NCBI GenBank assembly: GCA_017621815.1
Contig: JAGASK010000007.1
Location: 1 to 40,891 of the forward strand
Direction of reading: 5' to 3'
DNA: 40,891 bases
Source of the DNA: Lachnospiraceae bacterium
Lineage (GTDB): Bacteria; Bacillota; Clostridia; Lachnospirales; Lachnospiraceae
The position numbers were made by a program, and so were the translations under genes. A model generated the notes under the pieces. That model was not told the origin of the DNA and did no database searches. It saw nothing but the letters and a program-made list of their open reading frames with translations. Positions 25,722 through 34,323 of the stretch are shown here, piece by piece; the first letter of the stretch is position 1; each line of letters starts with the position of its first letter.

Positions 25722-28223
25722 TTATTCTTTTTGTAAAAGGTTCTGTGCTGCCAGGACTAAAAACATATAATTGGACGAACCTCCTCCCAGCACATACTCT
25801 TTCTGCTGCCACAGGAAAGGGAAGTCCAGAAGCTCCGGAAAATCCGGCCTGATTAGCGCCGTTCCCGACACCACGCCTCCCGGAACATAGGACCAGTCAG
25901 CACGGTTAAGTCCGTAAGCGATTGTCGTGGACTTCGCGCCTACCCCCGATGCAAAGGATGCTGTATTAGAACCGGGATGACACCCTAATACAAAATCCAG
26001 CGCATGATAAATCAGTTCAGGACCGAAAATGTCAGGATATGCCTTATGCAAAAAGTAATGCTGGAATCCAAGCATCTGTATGTTCCATCCTGCACCCCAG
26101 ATATACGGACGATATGGAATTCCGTAAGGAGTCTCCTCACACAGTTTTTCAAGTTTCTTTTTCAAAAGCAATAGACCCGTGCGAATGGACTTAGTAAACT
26201 CTGCACTGTCCAGTACGGCGTCCACACGGGCAATAATCCATCCCAGATTCTCAATATTCTGCACGATAAATTCCCTTTCCGCCAGCAGAAAATCTTTATA
26301 CTTCTGTTCATGAGTGGTCAAATACAATTCCACTGCGGCATGCACCTTAGCTTCTTTGGCATCTCCGCTTCCATCCGTAACCTCATAAAGCTCTGCTGCC
26401 ACCTCAAGAGCCTGAGCGCTCAGTGTATCATTGAAGCCTCTCAGCGCCCGTGCAGCCCCCGCAAGCTGCGCAGCTGTCGTTAACTCTCTTTCAGGATTGT
26501 CCTCCGTAAATACCCATCTGTCATCCTCATCACCGATAATTCCGGCAGTCATAGCCGCACTGTCTCCCATCAGTACATACTGGCGCAAATCCCCGGCAAT
26601 AATACCGCGATACAGCCGCCCAAGCGCACGATAACCGGCTACTACTGTCAAAACACCGTGTTCAATCTGCTGTAAAATATCATTCTTTCCGTCAGGCTGA
26701 TGAATTTCAACCACCTTAGCCTGCTGGTCAATAGTGGTAACATCATAATCAACCTGAAATTCTTCATATGCCGCAGAGAGAATATAAGCTTCCCCTGCCT
26801 GAGATTCCACACGCAAGTCAAAATCACCGGCATCATGCCAGCCTCCCACATTCAGGCCGGGCACTGTTTCTCCGGGCTGATACTTAGTCAACGTAGAAGG
26901 TCCCTGATAATAACCGTCAAAATGATTATGATTCACCGGTGCCATACGGGCATCATCATTATGGCACAACCCATGCCATACTCTGTATTTTTCATTTACC
27001 CGCATATGACACATTTGTACGGGAAGAAAGTATTCCAGCACCGGCTGCCATACACCTCTGTCATAAATGTCCCCGGCAATTCTGAATATTGCAGATTCAG
27101 AGCCCCCGTACTTCACCTGATATAATCCCTCCTGACAAACAGAAGAAAAATCAAATACAAGATATTGATAACGCAGAAAAGTGCCCCATTCCTGCGCTTG
27201 CGTTGACATAACCTGCTCTAAGCCCTTTTCCGTAACCCGATAAAGGACTGCCTTTGTCCGCTCCCTGTCTCTGCCGTCCAATTCAATAATTGCCTGTTTA
27301 GGCTGAGCGGGATGATATCCTACCTGAGAAACCTGAACCACAGGCTGATACAGCCAATTCTCTACCACATTAGGCGTAATCACCCAGCAAATCGCCTGTT
27401 TTGTTGCTCCTGCAGGCACTTCACTGCTGACAACGAACCAACCGTTATTATGGTTCATACGTCCGTCGTATAACTTCAGCGGCGCTCCCTTGCTTTCGAT
27501 AGTGATACGGTTATAGGGATCTTCCGGTCTTACCACAAAACGCTTTCCCACGGCATAAGGCTCCGCAATAATATCATCAGCCACAATAGGGCTGTAGCCC
27601 TTATTGCCGCCGGAAAGATGCTGCTTGTCCGCTGTCTCTTCCACTCCTTCAAAGCTTCCGGTCCGTTCAAAATTGGAAGGCATATTTTTCGTAGGCCCAT
27701 TGGGCTGTCTGGGAAAAATCCCCTGCCTGTCATCCATAATCCAGGGCTTACCAAACAGGCTTCCCGGAAACAGTTCCATATTAAAACACAGCTTTCCCAC
27801 ATATTCCTCGGGAACCGGTCTGTCCAAATCCACTGTCACAACAACGTTTTCTCCCTCTCCCTTTACAGTCACCTGATAATGGAACTGAAAGTCAGGATAA
27901 ATCATGGGATTAAATCCTTTTAAATGACCATCCGGATCCGGATAACACAATTTGGTAATAATTGTATTTTTCTCTTCATTAATCTTACGTTCCTCTTGTT
28001 TTGGAACCGGCTGCCACTGACCCGGCGTAGGCTCAAAACGAATGTCTCCATTAGTTGCCACACGGTTTCCATGCATAATAATGCTGACTCCTGACTGATG
28101 CCCTGCCGGATAGATATCATCAAATGCCATCACATCCACCCCGCCGTTCTTAAAATAGCCCGATGAAGCATCCAGCCGGAACCCCCTTTTCTGTCCTTCG
28201 GTTAAATCTGATATCTGTTTCAT
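25722..28223 (-). CDS. Glycoside hydrolase family 9 protein, without signal peptide
   Basis: The 833-residue protein has three parts. Residues 1-290 form a region of beta strands I do not recognise. About 295-380 is the Ig-like CelD_N domain (VVQVSQVGYHPAQPKQAII). About 390-830 is the GH9 (alpha/alpha)6 barrel with the catalytic pair in GGWHDAGDF (D464 and D467). The tail LGGGSSNYMFLVLAAQNLL replaces the usual NExxxxxNAxLV, so the acid glutamate is not at its normal place. There is no signal peptide, so it probably acts inside the cell on imported oligosaccharides. The next gene upstream is an SGNH esterase. Confidence 0.88.
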   Translation of the reverse strand: MKQISDLTEGQKRGFRLDASSGYFKNGGVDVMAFDDIYPAGHQSGVSIIMHGNRVATNGDIRFEPTPGQWQPVPKQEERKINEEKNTIITKLCYPDPDGHLKGFNPMIYPDFQFHYQVTVKGEGENVVVTVDLDRPVPEEYVGKLCFNMELFPGSLFGKPWIMDDRQGIFPRQPNGPTKNMPSNFERTGSFEGVEETADKQHLSGGNKGYSPIVADDIIAEPYAVGKRFVVRPEDPYNRITIESKGAPLKLYDGRMNHNNGWFVVSSEVPAGATKQAICWVITPNVVENWLYQPVVQVSQVGYHPAQPKQAIIELDGRDRERTKAVLYRVTEKGLEQVMSTQAQEWGTFLRYQYLVFDFSSVCQEGLYQVKYGGSESAIFRIAGDIYDRGVWQPVLEYFLPVQMCHMRVNEKYRVWHGLCHNDDARMAPVNHNHFDGYYQGPSTLTKYQPGETVPGLNVGGWHDAGDFDLRVESQAGEAYILSAAYEEFQVDYDVTTIDQQAKVVEIHQPDGKNDILQQIEHGVLTVVAGYRALGRLYRGIIAGDLRQYVLMGDSAAMTAGIIGDEDDRWVFTEDNPERELTTAAQLAGAARALRGFNDTLSAQALEVAAELYEVTDGSGDAKEAKVHAAVELYLTTHEQKYKDFLLAEREFIVQNIENLGWIIARVDAVLDSAEFTKSIRTGLLLLKKKLEKLCEETPYGIPYRPYIWGAGWNIQMLGFQHYFLHKAYPDIFGPELIYHALDFVLGCHPGSNTASFASGVGAKSTTIAYGLNRADWSYVPGGVVSGTALIRPDFPELLDFPFLWQQKEYVLGGGSSNYMFLVLAAQNLLQKE

Positions 28224-28361
28224 GCATTTCCCTCTCTTTCTAAGTTGTCATTCCATGTTGGTTAAAGAGTATACCTTCTATGCCAATATAACATGAACAG
28301 AACAAATTTCATATTGCTTATATGATTTAAAAATGTTATAAATCTATTCTATTTTTATACT

Positions 28362-28389
28362 AAAAAGAGCCTCTGCAAAAGAAGCCCTT
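28362..28389 (-). terminator. Terminator after the SGNH hydrolase gene
   Basis: On the minus strand GGGCTTC (28387-28381) pairs with GAGGCTC (28373-28367) with two G-U pairs, followed by TTTTT. It separates the esterase from the GH9 gene. Confidence 0.7.
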
Positions 28390-28399
28390 AAGACAAACA

Positions 28400-28975
28400 T
28401 CACTCCGATTCTATACATTTATCCTCACTCACATCCCTGAAAACAGCTTCCCATATTATTTTTGCAGCATAGGCAGAACCATTTTCAGAAGCATGTGCGC
28501 CGTCTTCATAATACATTTCAATATCCGGCTGTTTTCTCTTTTCATTCCACCAGCTTTGACCTACCGGCGCAAGAACCGCACCGATTTCGGCCGCAATCTT
28601 TTCATGGGCGGCATTCATGCGTTCCTGTTCCGGTTCTTCATCCTTCTTCGCCCAGGTGGCATAAATCACGGGGATGCTTCCCGCTTCCCGAATCCACTTA
28701 TTTAAAGCACGGGCTGCCTCATACAGCTTTTCCTCCGGTCCAAAAGGATGAGAATGCTCCTGAAGCACCACGTAATCATAATGCCCATATAAGATATTAA
28801 ATCTTACATCAGGCTCCTTCACATGCTGTTCAAGAAACCAGCCGCCATGGGCAAGCATTGCAACATCACATTCAAAGCCGGATTCCCTCGCCATATCTGC
28901 CACCATAGCCGGCATATCATTAAAATAAGTATGACTGTTGCCGATAAACAAAATTCTAAGATGCTCTTTCTTCAT
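28400..28975 (-). CDS. SGNH/GDSL-family hydrolase
   Basis: The protein has 191 residues from the ATG at 28975, with AAAGGAG upstream; a TTG at 28984 is too close to that site. Block I is FIGNSHTYFND with S14 as likely nucleophile, block III includes VVLQEHSHPF, and block V is YEDGAHAS with D158 and H161. These are the residues of an SGNH esterase. It has no signal peptide. Next to the GH9 gene it may deacetylate imported glycans; this is inference. Confidence 0.85.
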   Translation of the reverse strand: MKKEHLRILFIGNSHTYFNDMPAMVADMARESGFECDVAMLAHGGWFLEQHVKEPDVRFNILYGHYDYVVLQEHSHPFGPEEKLYEAARALNKWIREAGSIPVIYATWAKKDEEPEQERMNAAHEKIAAEIGAVLAPVGQSWWNEKRKQPDIEMYYEDGAHASENGSAYAAKIIWEAVFRDVSEDKCIESE

Positions 28976-29022
28976 TTCTGTCAACTCCTTTGATTATTCT
29001 GCCGGCTGCATATGAGCCCTTG

Positions 29023-29772
29023 TTAATTGAGTTCCCTTATAAATACATATTCATTTTCACAGGAAAATTCTTCCCTGAAACAATACCCCAGCCTGTCAAA
29101 GGCTTTCATATCCTGTGGATTTTCTATTCCCTTTTCAGCCATAAACCGGACCATTTCCCCTCTTGCCATCTTAGCCATTGTTCCTTTCTGAACCACCTTA
29201 CCGTCCTTCAATTCCCCGAAAATACAGGTAATCAGTTTATCCTCCTTTTGGAGATAGCTTTCAATGCATTTGGAGTATTCTTTTGAAGCAAGATTGATAA
29301 TGACTCTGCTTTCGTCCAAAACCTCTTTATAAATTCTGCTTCCCCAAAATTCATATAAATCCTGCTTTTCGCCTATCTTTGCTTTTGCCTGCATCTCAAG
29401 GCGGTATGGCGTTACACCGTCTAAAGGCTTAAGTACACCGTAAAATCCGGAAAGAATCCTGAGATTCTTCTGTACATAATCCCATTCCTCATCAAGAAAA
29501 ACCAAGGGTGCCATATACTGGTACTGAATGCCCTCATAGGAAATCAATGCCGGAGTTAAATTCCTTTTTAAGTCCATTTCCCTGAATCTTCTGAAATTCA
29601 GCTCCGCAAGCTTCTCATTACATTGCCAGAGCTTCCTGGCTTCTTCACAGGAAAGGCTTTTCATCCAATCCATAATCTGCTCTGTAGTCTCTAAAAATAC
29701 AGGCAAATCCTTCCATGACAGCGTATCCGTATCTTCATTCATCTTTTTCGCCGGTGAAATTATAATTCTCAT
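29023..29772 (-). CDS. yaaA: Peroxide stress protein YaaA
   Basis: The 249-residue protein begins MRIIISPAKKMNED, the YaaA/DUF328 signature, and continues with GFYGVLKPLDGVTPYRLEM and IINLASKEYSK, both conserved in the family. In E. coli YaaA lowers free intracellular iron during hydrogen peroxide stress and binds DNA. The length matches. It overlaps the peroxiredoxin gene by 4 bases (ATGA), which supports a joint role in peroxide defence. Confidence 0.96.
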   Translation of the reverse strand: MRIIISPAKKMNEDTDTLSWKDLPVFLETTEQIMDWMKSLSCEEARKLWQCNEKLAELNFRRFREMDLKRNLTPALISYEGIQYQYMAPLVFLDEEWDYVQKNLRILSGFYGVLKPLDGVTPYRLEMQAKAKIGEKQDLYEFWGSRIYKEVLDESRVIINLASKEYSKCIESYLQKEDKLITCIFGELKDGKVVQKGTMAKMARGEMVRFMAEKGIENPQDMKAFDRLGYCFREEFSCENEYVFIRELN

Positions 29773-30236
29773 TTTCCCTTCCCCTGCAAAAGCTCCAACA
29801 TCTGCTGAGGATTCTCCGCCGCTTTTACTTTGCCGACAGCTTTTATGATAATGCCGTCTTCATCAATCAGATAGCTTGTACGTACCACTCCCATGGTTTT
29901 CTTTCCGTACATATTTTTTTCCTGCCAGACATCATATGCTTTAATAGCTTCCAATTCCGTATCTGCCAGCAGGGTAAACGGAAGTGAATATTTCTCCTCA
30001 AATTTTTTGTGTGAAGAAACGCTGTCCTTGCTGATGCCGATTACTACAGCATCTTTTTGAAGAAAATGCGGATACAGCTCTCCAAATCCACAGGCCTGTT
30101 TGGTGCAGCCGGCAGTATTGTCCTTGGGATAAAAATATAAAATGACGTTTTTCCCCTTATATTCTTCTAAAGTATGAATAGTTCCGTTCTGGTCCGGTAA
30201 TGAAAACCCGGGAGCTTTTGTGCCTTCCTGTAACAT
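29769..30236 (-). CDS. bcp: Peroxiredoxin, BCP (thiol peroxidase) type
   Basis: The 155-residue protein has the BCP active site DNTAGCTKQACGF, with peroxidatic C44 and resolving C49 five residues later, as in atypical 2-Cys BCP/PrxQ. It reduces peroxides in the cytoplasm using thioredoxin. GGAGG lies before the ATG. It is the first gene of a two-gene operon with yaaA. The usual proline of TPGC is alanine, which is also seen in other clostridial BCPs. Confidence 0.95.
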   Translation of the reverse strand: MLQEGTKAPGFSLPDQNGTIHTLEEYKGKNVILYFYPKDNTAGCTKQACGFGELYPHFLQKDAVVIGISKDSVSSHKKFEEKYSLPFTLLADTELEAIKAYDVWQEKNMYGKKTMGVVRTSYLIDEDGIIIKAVGKVKAAENPQQMLELLQGKGK

Positions 30237-30277
30237 AATGTAAGTCCTCCTTTTTGAATTTACTATATTTAATCTGC

Positions 30278-30754
30278 TTACTGCTCTTCTATCAGTTTAC
30301 ACACATCAATCCAGCCCTCTTCTCCTGCATACTGCTCCATCTCGGGAATGGTCAGTTCAATGGCACTGTTGCTGCTGCCGCAGGCCGGAAAAACTGTTTC
30401 AAATCTTTTTAAAGACTCGTCCAGATAAACCTTAACACCCTCGTTTACCCCAAAAGGGCATACCCCGCCGACAGCATGTCCTATCAGCTCCGCTACCTGA
30501 TCCGGAGAAAGCATTTTGGCTTTTGTTCCAAATTGCTTTTTATATTTGGAATTATCAATCTTCACATCTCCTGCTGCCACAATCAAAATCGGCTGTTCAC
30601 CCACCATAAAGGAAAGCGTTTTTGCAATTCTTGCCGGTGCACAGCCAAGAGCCTGGGCTGCCAGGGCTACCGTGGCACTGGATACCTCAAATTCCCTGAT
30701 ACGTTCCTCCATATTGTATTGTCTGAAATATTCTCTTACTCTGTCTATTGCCAT
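30278..30754 (-). CDS. YbaK/EbsC-family aminoacyl-tRNA deacylase
   Basis: The protein has 158 residues from the ATG at 30754, which follows GGAGG; an ATG at 30772 overlaps that site. The YbaK fold is clear: ARIAKTLSFMVGEQPILIVAAGD, KIDNSKYKKQFG, AVGGVCPFG and FPACGSSNSAIELT. Enzymes of this family remove wrongly attached amino acids, such as Cys from tRNA-Pro, in trans. It lies 41 bases upstream of the peroxiredoxin gene on the same strand and may be in the same operon. Confidence 0.93.
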   Translation of the reverse strand: MAIDRVREYFRQYNMEERIREFEVSSATVALAAQALGCAPARIAKTLSFMVGEQPILIVAAGDVKIDNSKYKKQFGTKAKMLSPDQVAELIGHAVGGVCPFGVNEGVKVYLDESLKRFETVFPACGSSNSAIELTIPEMEQYAGEEGWIDVCKLIEEQ

Positions 30755-30843
30755 TATTATCCTCCGTTTCAAAGCATGGGCTGTTTTTCTTTTTGTGCTT
30801 TATCATTTTATGATTTGCCTTTTATGCTTTCCTTTACTTTGTC

Positions 30844-31566
30844 TTACCAGACAAGGGGTTCTCCCTGATAGTCCAGATACAGCGGTTTTTCTGTCACAGG
30901 AAGTTCCTTATCCAGCACAAGCTTTAAAATTGCCGCTGCCGACTCCTCCGGCGTGATTTTAGCATCCCGGTCAAGATGTCCGCGCATGTAAGTTGCCACA
31001 TGACCCGGATGAATTATAACCACTTTTCCTCCCTCTTTTCTGATTTTATTATGCACCAGTGCCGACTGCATATTATTTGCCGCCTTGGACATACAATAAG
31101 CAAACCAGCCTTCTCTTTCACATTGCCCAATACTGCCTGCCTCAGAAGAAATATTTACAATCAGTTTCTGATTGCTTTTCATAACAAGAGCAGCCAGCGC
31201 ATTGGTGACTCTCAGAGTTCCAAGGGCATTTACGTTGAGCACCTGCTGCATCTCTTCAAAATCCAGTTCGTCATAAATACTTTTGCTGATATCTCCCAAT
31301 ATCCCCGCATTATTAATCAGAAGATTTATATAAGGAACCTTTTCCGACACTATCCGCTTCATTTCAGCCACACTGTCATCACTGCCAATATCAAGCAAAA
31401 TAATTTCCAGCCTGTCCGGGAACTTTTCCTTTAGCTGTTCAAGCAGCTTCTCTTCCGGATTAATTCGTCCTGCAAACACAAAATAACCACGCTCAAGCAA
31501 ATCAGCAACCAGACAAAATCCTACTCCGTGGTCAGCTCCCGTTACTAATGCATACTGATTCATCAT
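30844..31566 (-). CDS. SDR-family NAD(P)-dependent oxidoreductase
   Basis: The 240-residue protein has the classical short-chain dehydrogenase pattern: cofactor loop TGADHGVGFCL at 9-19, NNAG at 85-88, the catalytic S near 140, and Y157-x3-K161 in YCMSKAANN. It begins with two ATG codons after GAGGAGG; either may be used. The substrate is unknown. It stands alone. Confidence 0.9.
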   Translation of the reverse strand: MMNQYALVTGADHGVGFCLVADLLERGYFVFAGRINPEEKLLEQLKEKFPDRLEIILLDIGSDDSVAEMKRIVSEKVPYINLLINNAGILGDISKSIYDELDFEEMQQVLNVNALGTLRVTNALAALVMKSNQKLIVNISSEAGSIGQCEREGWFAYCMSKAANNMQSALVHNKIRKEGGKVVIIHPGHVATYMRGHLDRDAKITPEESAAAILKLVLDKELPVTEKPLYLDYQGEPLVW

Positions 31567-31702
31567 TATTTACCTCCTCTGTACCTTCCAGCTTAAATCC
31601 TGCAGCCTGTTTTTTTTCCCTTTTCCTGTCCGAAGTCCGAATATGTAAATCCCTGCATTCACACTATCAAAAATGTTATATTTATTATAGTCTAAAGCTA
31701 TT

Positions 31703-31762
31703 GAAAAAGAAAGAGAAACACAGAGACAGTACTACCTGCCCCTGTGTTTCTCTTTCTTTTTC
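31703..31762 (-). terminator. Long perfect hairpin at the end of the YjdF remnant
   Basis: A 21-base perfect inverted repeat (31703-31723 and 31742-31762) has an A-rich arm and a T-rich arm. On the minus strand the first arm lies inside the last codons of the YjdF remnant and the second is the T-rich arm after the stop. It probably terminates the GNAT transcript. Confidence 0.75.
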
Positions 31763-31845
31763 TGCTGCTTTTGTTCAAACTGGCGTTGTTTCTCAGCCGC
31801 CTTTTGTTCCCGGCTGATTTGCCGCCAGCGGCAAGATGGCGTCAT
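31732..31845 (-). pseudogene. 3' remnant of a yjdF (DUF2992) gene
   Basis: A 37-codon ORF starts at the ATG that overlaps the GNAT stop (TAATG) and ends at 31732. Its residues include RQISREQKAAEKQRQFEQKQ and end KKKEKHRGR, which matches the charged C-terminal tail of YjdF proteins; the N-terminal 100 residues are absent. YjdF genes are often controlled by an azaaromatic-sensing riboswitch, of which no trace is seen here. It may be translated by coupling but is best read as a relic. Confidence 0.7.
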
Positions 31846-32408
31846 TATTTTTGTAAAACATAATAATCAGAATAAATTTTCCGGTCATGATAGCCTATCA
31901 GTTTTTCCTCAGTAGCTGCAAATCCCAGCCTCTCTATTGCCTTTTTTCGCTGAGGGGCAGACTGCGGAACCTTTGTTGCAATCATCCGGCAGTCGAATAG
32001 TTCAAATGCAGGCAAAATAATAAGAGACAGAATCTCAAAAATATCTTCTTCCTGTTCATAATCACTTCTCAAATCAAGGCGCAGTATACCGCAATTATTA
32101 AAATAATCTTCCTCTGAACTCCTGTTGAATAATTCAATCGTCCCTATGGCATGATGAATAGTCTTATCAATAATTGTCCATCGCACAAAACCTTTTCCCT
32201 GATATTCCCACAGCCACGCCCCTATCATCCCCTGCACCTGCTCCAAGAACGTACAATGGAAATCTCCGCTGCAGTTATCGCTGTTAAAATACGGCCATGC
32301 TTTTTCATCAGAGTATACAAGAAGCAAATCAGCCGCATCAGAAGCTTCCACAAGCCTTAAACAATATTTTTCATTTTCATATACAGGACATTTCTCATAT
32401 GGATTCAA
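31845..32408 (-). CDS. GNAT-family N-acetyltransferase (RimJ/RimL-like)
   Basis: The start is probably TTG at 32408, because GGAGG lies 10 bases upstream; an ATG at 32447 is in frame but has no such site. From the TTG the protein has 187 residues. It starts with the RimJ-like LRLVEASDAADLLLVYSDE and has GTIELFNRSS and a C-terminal PQSAPQRKKAIERLGF, in which the acetyl-CoA-binding R/QxxGxG motif is weak. It would acetylate an amine or protein N-terminus. It is followed directly by the YjdF remnant. Confidence 0.78.
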   Translation of the reverse strand: MNPYEKCPVYENEKYCLRLVEASDAADLLLVYSDEKAWPYFNSDNCSGDFHCTFLEQVQGMIGAWLWEYQGKGFVRWTIIDKTIHHAIGTIELFNRSSEEDYFNNCGILRLDLRSDYEQEEDIFEILSLIILPAFELFDCRMIATKVPQSAPQRKKAIERLGFAATEEKLIGYHDRKIYSDYYVLQK

Positions 32409-32549
32409 CTTAAAGATACCTCCGCTTTCTTTTTTACAGTATATCATAAACTTCGTTTATGATCGTCATTCGCTGCTGGTGATGAGCAGGCTTTGCCTGT
32501 TCCCATTCACTAATGCTCACTATATCACAGCATATACGACAACTGTATG

Positions 32550-33089
32550 TCATAGTTCTTGATACAGAGACATTAATTTTGATTTCATTTTCACTGTAAA
32601 TTTCCCCATTAACAACTGTGCGAATTTCAGGTTCAATACAACAATCAGAATTCCTATCATACTGAATGTAAAAAGCTGATTTCCATTCTCCTGTAACCGT
32701 GTGAGGCATTTCACAATAATCCATATGCTTATCGGCAGGCATAATATACTTGTAATGACGGCCGGAATATATTGCTTTATGATTATTGCCTGCCCGATAT
32801 GTACTGCGAAATGCAATGTGCAGGCAATGAGTCCGCCAAGCCATAAACAATATACATACTCATTATCAGTTATCAATGCCATTACACAAATCAGAATACA
32901 GACAACTAATTCTTCAAAAACGGCAAGCGCAAAACCCTCTGTACTGAAATTTTTATAAGTTCTGCTGACAAACGGATATTTTTTATCTAACCATTCTATA
33001 TTTCTTTTCAGCCAGATTCCGAACCCGATTATTTCTTCCATATCATGAAAAATGAAAATAACCGGAAACAGCCATATATATTTTTCCAT
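32550..33089 (-). CDS. HXXEE domain-containing membrane protein
   Basis: The 179-residue membrane protein has the HDMEE motif near residues 15-19 (FIFHDMEEIIGFG), which names the family. About five hydrophobic spans follow, for example VVCILICVMALI and MIGILIVVLNLKFAQ. The function of the family is not established. Its start overlaps the flavodoxin stop by one base (shared position 33089), so the two genes are co-transcribed. The 141-base gap to the TTG start of the GNAT gene has no clear feature. Confidence 0.87.
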   Translation of the reverse strand: MEKYIWLFPVIFIFHDMEEIIGFGIWLKRNIEWLDKKYPFVSRTYKNFSTEGFALAVFEELVVCILICVMALITDNEYVYCLWLGGLIACTLHFAVHIGQAIIIKQYIPAVITSILCLPISIWIIVKCLTRLQENGNQLFTFSMIGILIVVLNLKFAQLLMGKFTVKMKSKLMSLYQEL

Positions 33090-33520
33090 TATATTTCTTC
33101 CTGTATTTCATCCATAAAATTCCGCACCTTTTCAAGCTGCTTTTCAGTAAGCCTGCCTCCCTGCAGACCTAACATGGAATGTCCATGCAGCAGCATTCTC
33201 ACAAGCAGTTCATGCTTATTCACGACAATGCCCTTCTCTTCTGCTGTTTTTCTTATCTGCTTTAAAGTGCTGTCCGTAGCTCCGGTCGTGGAAAAGGCAA
33301 CAATCTGTCCAACCTTATCCGGTGATAACTGTTCCATAAAGTCAAGCAGACTTTTGTCCATTTTCCATTCATACACACCGCCGCCCAGAAATAAAACTTC
33401 TGTGTATTCCGTAACAGGATTGTCCACTGAAAGTGCTTCCGTACCCAAAGCCTGTGCAATTACTTCCGCAACTGCTTTTGTATTTCCGCCGCGGGACTGA
33501 TATCGTACAATACTTTTCAT
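33089..33520 (-). CDS. Flavodoxin-family protein
   Basis: The protein has 143 residues from the ATG at 33520, with AAAGGAG 8 bases upstream; a GTG at 33526 is also in frame. The FMN phosphate loop is YQSRGGNTKAVAEVIA near residues 7-22, and the later strand is FLGGGVYEWKMD. The small size and absence of a signal peptide suggest a cytoplasmic electron carrier. It is the first gene with the HXXEE gene and is divergent from a TetR regulator, which probably controls it. Confidence 0.85.
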   Translation of the reverse strand: MKSIVRYQSRGGNTKAVAEVIAQALGTEALSVDNPVTEYTEVLFLGGGVYEWKMDKSLLDFMEQLSPDKVGQIVAFSTTGATDSTLKQIRKTAEEKGIVVNKHELLVRMLLHGHSMLGLQGGRLTEKQLEKVRNFMDEIQEEI

Positions 33521-33572
33521 TTTCACTGCTCCTTTACAAAAGTAAACTCTTGTGTCATATTTTTATCATGGT

Positions 33573-33716
33573 ATAGTAGACGCAGAACGTCTACTATCGT
33601 CGGCAGTCGCCAAATGAGCATAAATGTTCACTTGGCTCGTTGCTCTATGGTACAATAAGCGGAAAGTAATTACAAGAATCTCAAAACAAGTGACACAATT
33701 TTAAGAATAAGTGTCA
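33573..33716. promoter_or_regulatory. Palindrome-rich control region between flavodoxin and TetR genes
   Basis: Three dyads lie here. ATAGTAGACG (33573-33582) and its exact complement (33588-33597) are spaced by 5 bases. GCCAAATGA (33609-33617) and TCACTTGGC (33628-33636) match with one mismatch. TGACAC (33691-33696) and GTGTCA (33711-33716) are the third. TTCACT (33627-33632) and TACAAT (33651-33656), 18 bases apart, could be the tetR promoter, overlapping the second dyad. Confidence 0.6.
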
Positions 33717-33727
33717 GAAAGGCTATT

Positions 33728-34309
33728 ATGAATCCTTCACAAAATCCAAGCGCCCTGCGCTCAAAAAGAGTAATCATGGATACTTTGTTACAGCTTATGA
33801 ATCAATACCCTTATCCTGAAATCACTGTTAAACATATTATTCTGGAGGCTGCTGTTTCCCGGAAAACCTTTTACCGCAACTTTCTTTCCAAAGACGATGT
33901 GCTGAATTCATGTATTGATATTATTTTATACAACTATTTTGAAACCCTGAACAACCGTGATGAATATTCTTTTCTTAAAATACTGGACATTATATTTGCT
34001 TTTTGTGAAAAAAACAGAGAATTGCTTTTTTTACTCAGAAACAATGAATTACTATATTTACTTCTTATCAGGCTGAATCATATGCTTCCCGAAGAACACC
34101 GGAAAATAACCCGACATATCCCCGGTACAGACTTCAGAAACAATAATCAGCTTCTCCCTCAATATGTCATTTCATTTAATATTGGCGGAATATGGAATAT
34201 TATTGCAAAATGGATTGAAAATGATATGCAGGATGACATCACAACCATTAAAGAAACACTCATTTATTATCTGTCTAATATTAAAAGTATTGATTTGCGT
34301 GATATCTGA
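33728..34309 (+). CDS. TetR/AcrR-family transcriptional regulator
   Basis: The 193-residue protein has the N-terminal TetR helix-turn-helix: SKRVIMDTLLQLMNQYPYPE, ITVKHIILEAAVSRKTFYRNF and the SKDDVLNSCID helix. The C-terminal domain is helical and would bind a ligand. It is divergent from the flavodoxin-HXXEE operon, and the palindromes between them are likely operators. AGAAAGG precedes the ATG. Confidence 0.9.
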   Translation: MNPSQNPSALRSKRVIMDTLLQLMNQYPYPEITVKHIILEAAVSRKTFYRNFLSKDDVLNSCIDIILYNYFETLNNRDEYSFLKILDIIFAFCEKNRELLFLLRNNELLYLLLIRLNHMLPEEHRKITRHIPGTDFRNNNQLLPQYVISFNIGGIWNIIAKWIENDMQDDITTIKETLIYYLSNIKSIDLRDI

Positions 34310-34323
34310 TACATTCTTCCGTT

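Noticed and set aside
31703-31762. A 21-base perfect inverted repeat as a possible regulatory RNA or mobile element end
   Set aside because: Its A-rich and T-rich arms and its place at the end of the GNAT/YjdF transcript fit a terminator, and one arm is explained by the lysine/glutamate codons of the YjdF tail.
32434-32850. ORF of 138 codons overlapping the HXXEE gene
   Set aside because: It lies mostly antiphase inside the HXXEE gene on the same strand and has no ribosome binding site. Its last 38 codons (EWEQAKPAHHQQRMTIINE region) lie outside that gene and could be a gene relic, but I could not assign a family.
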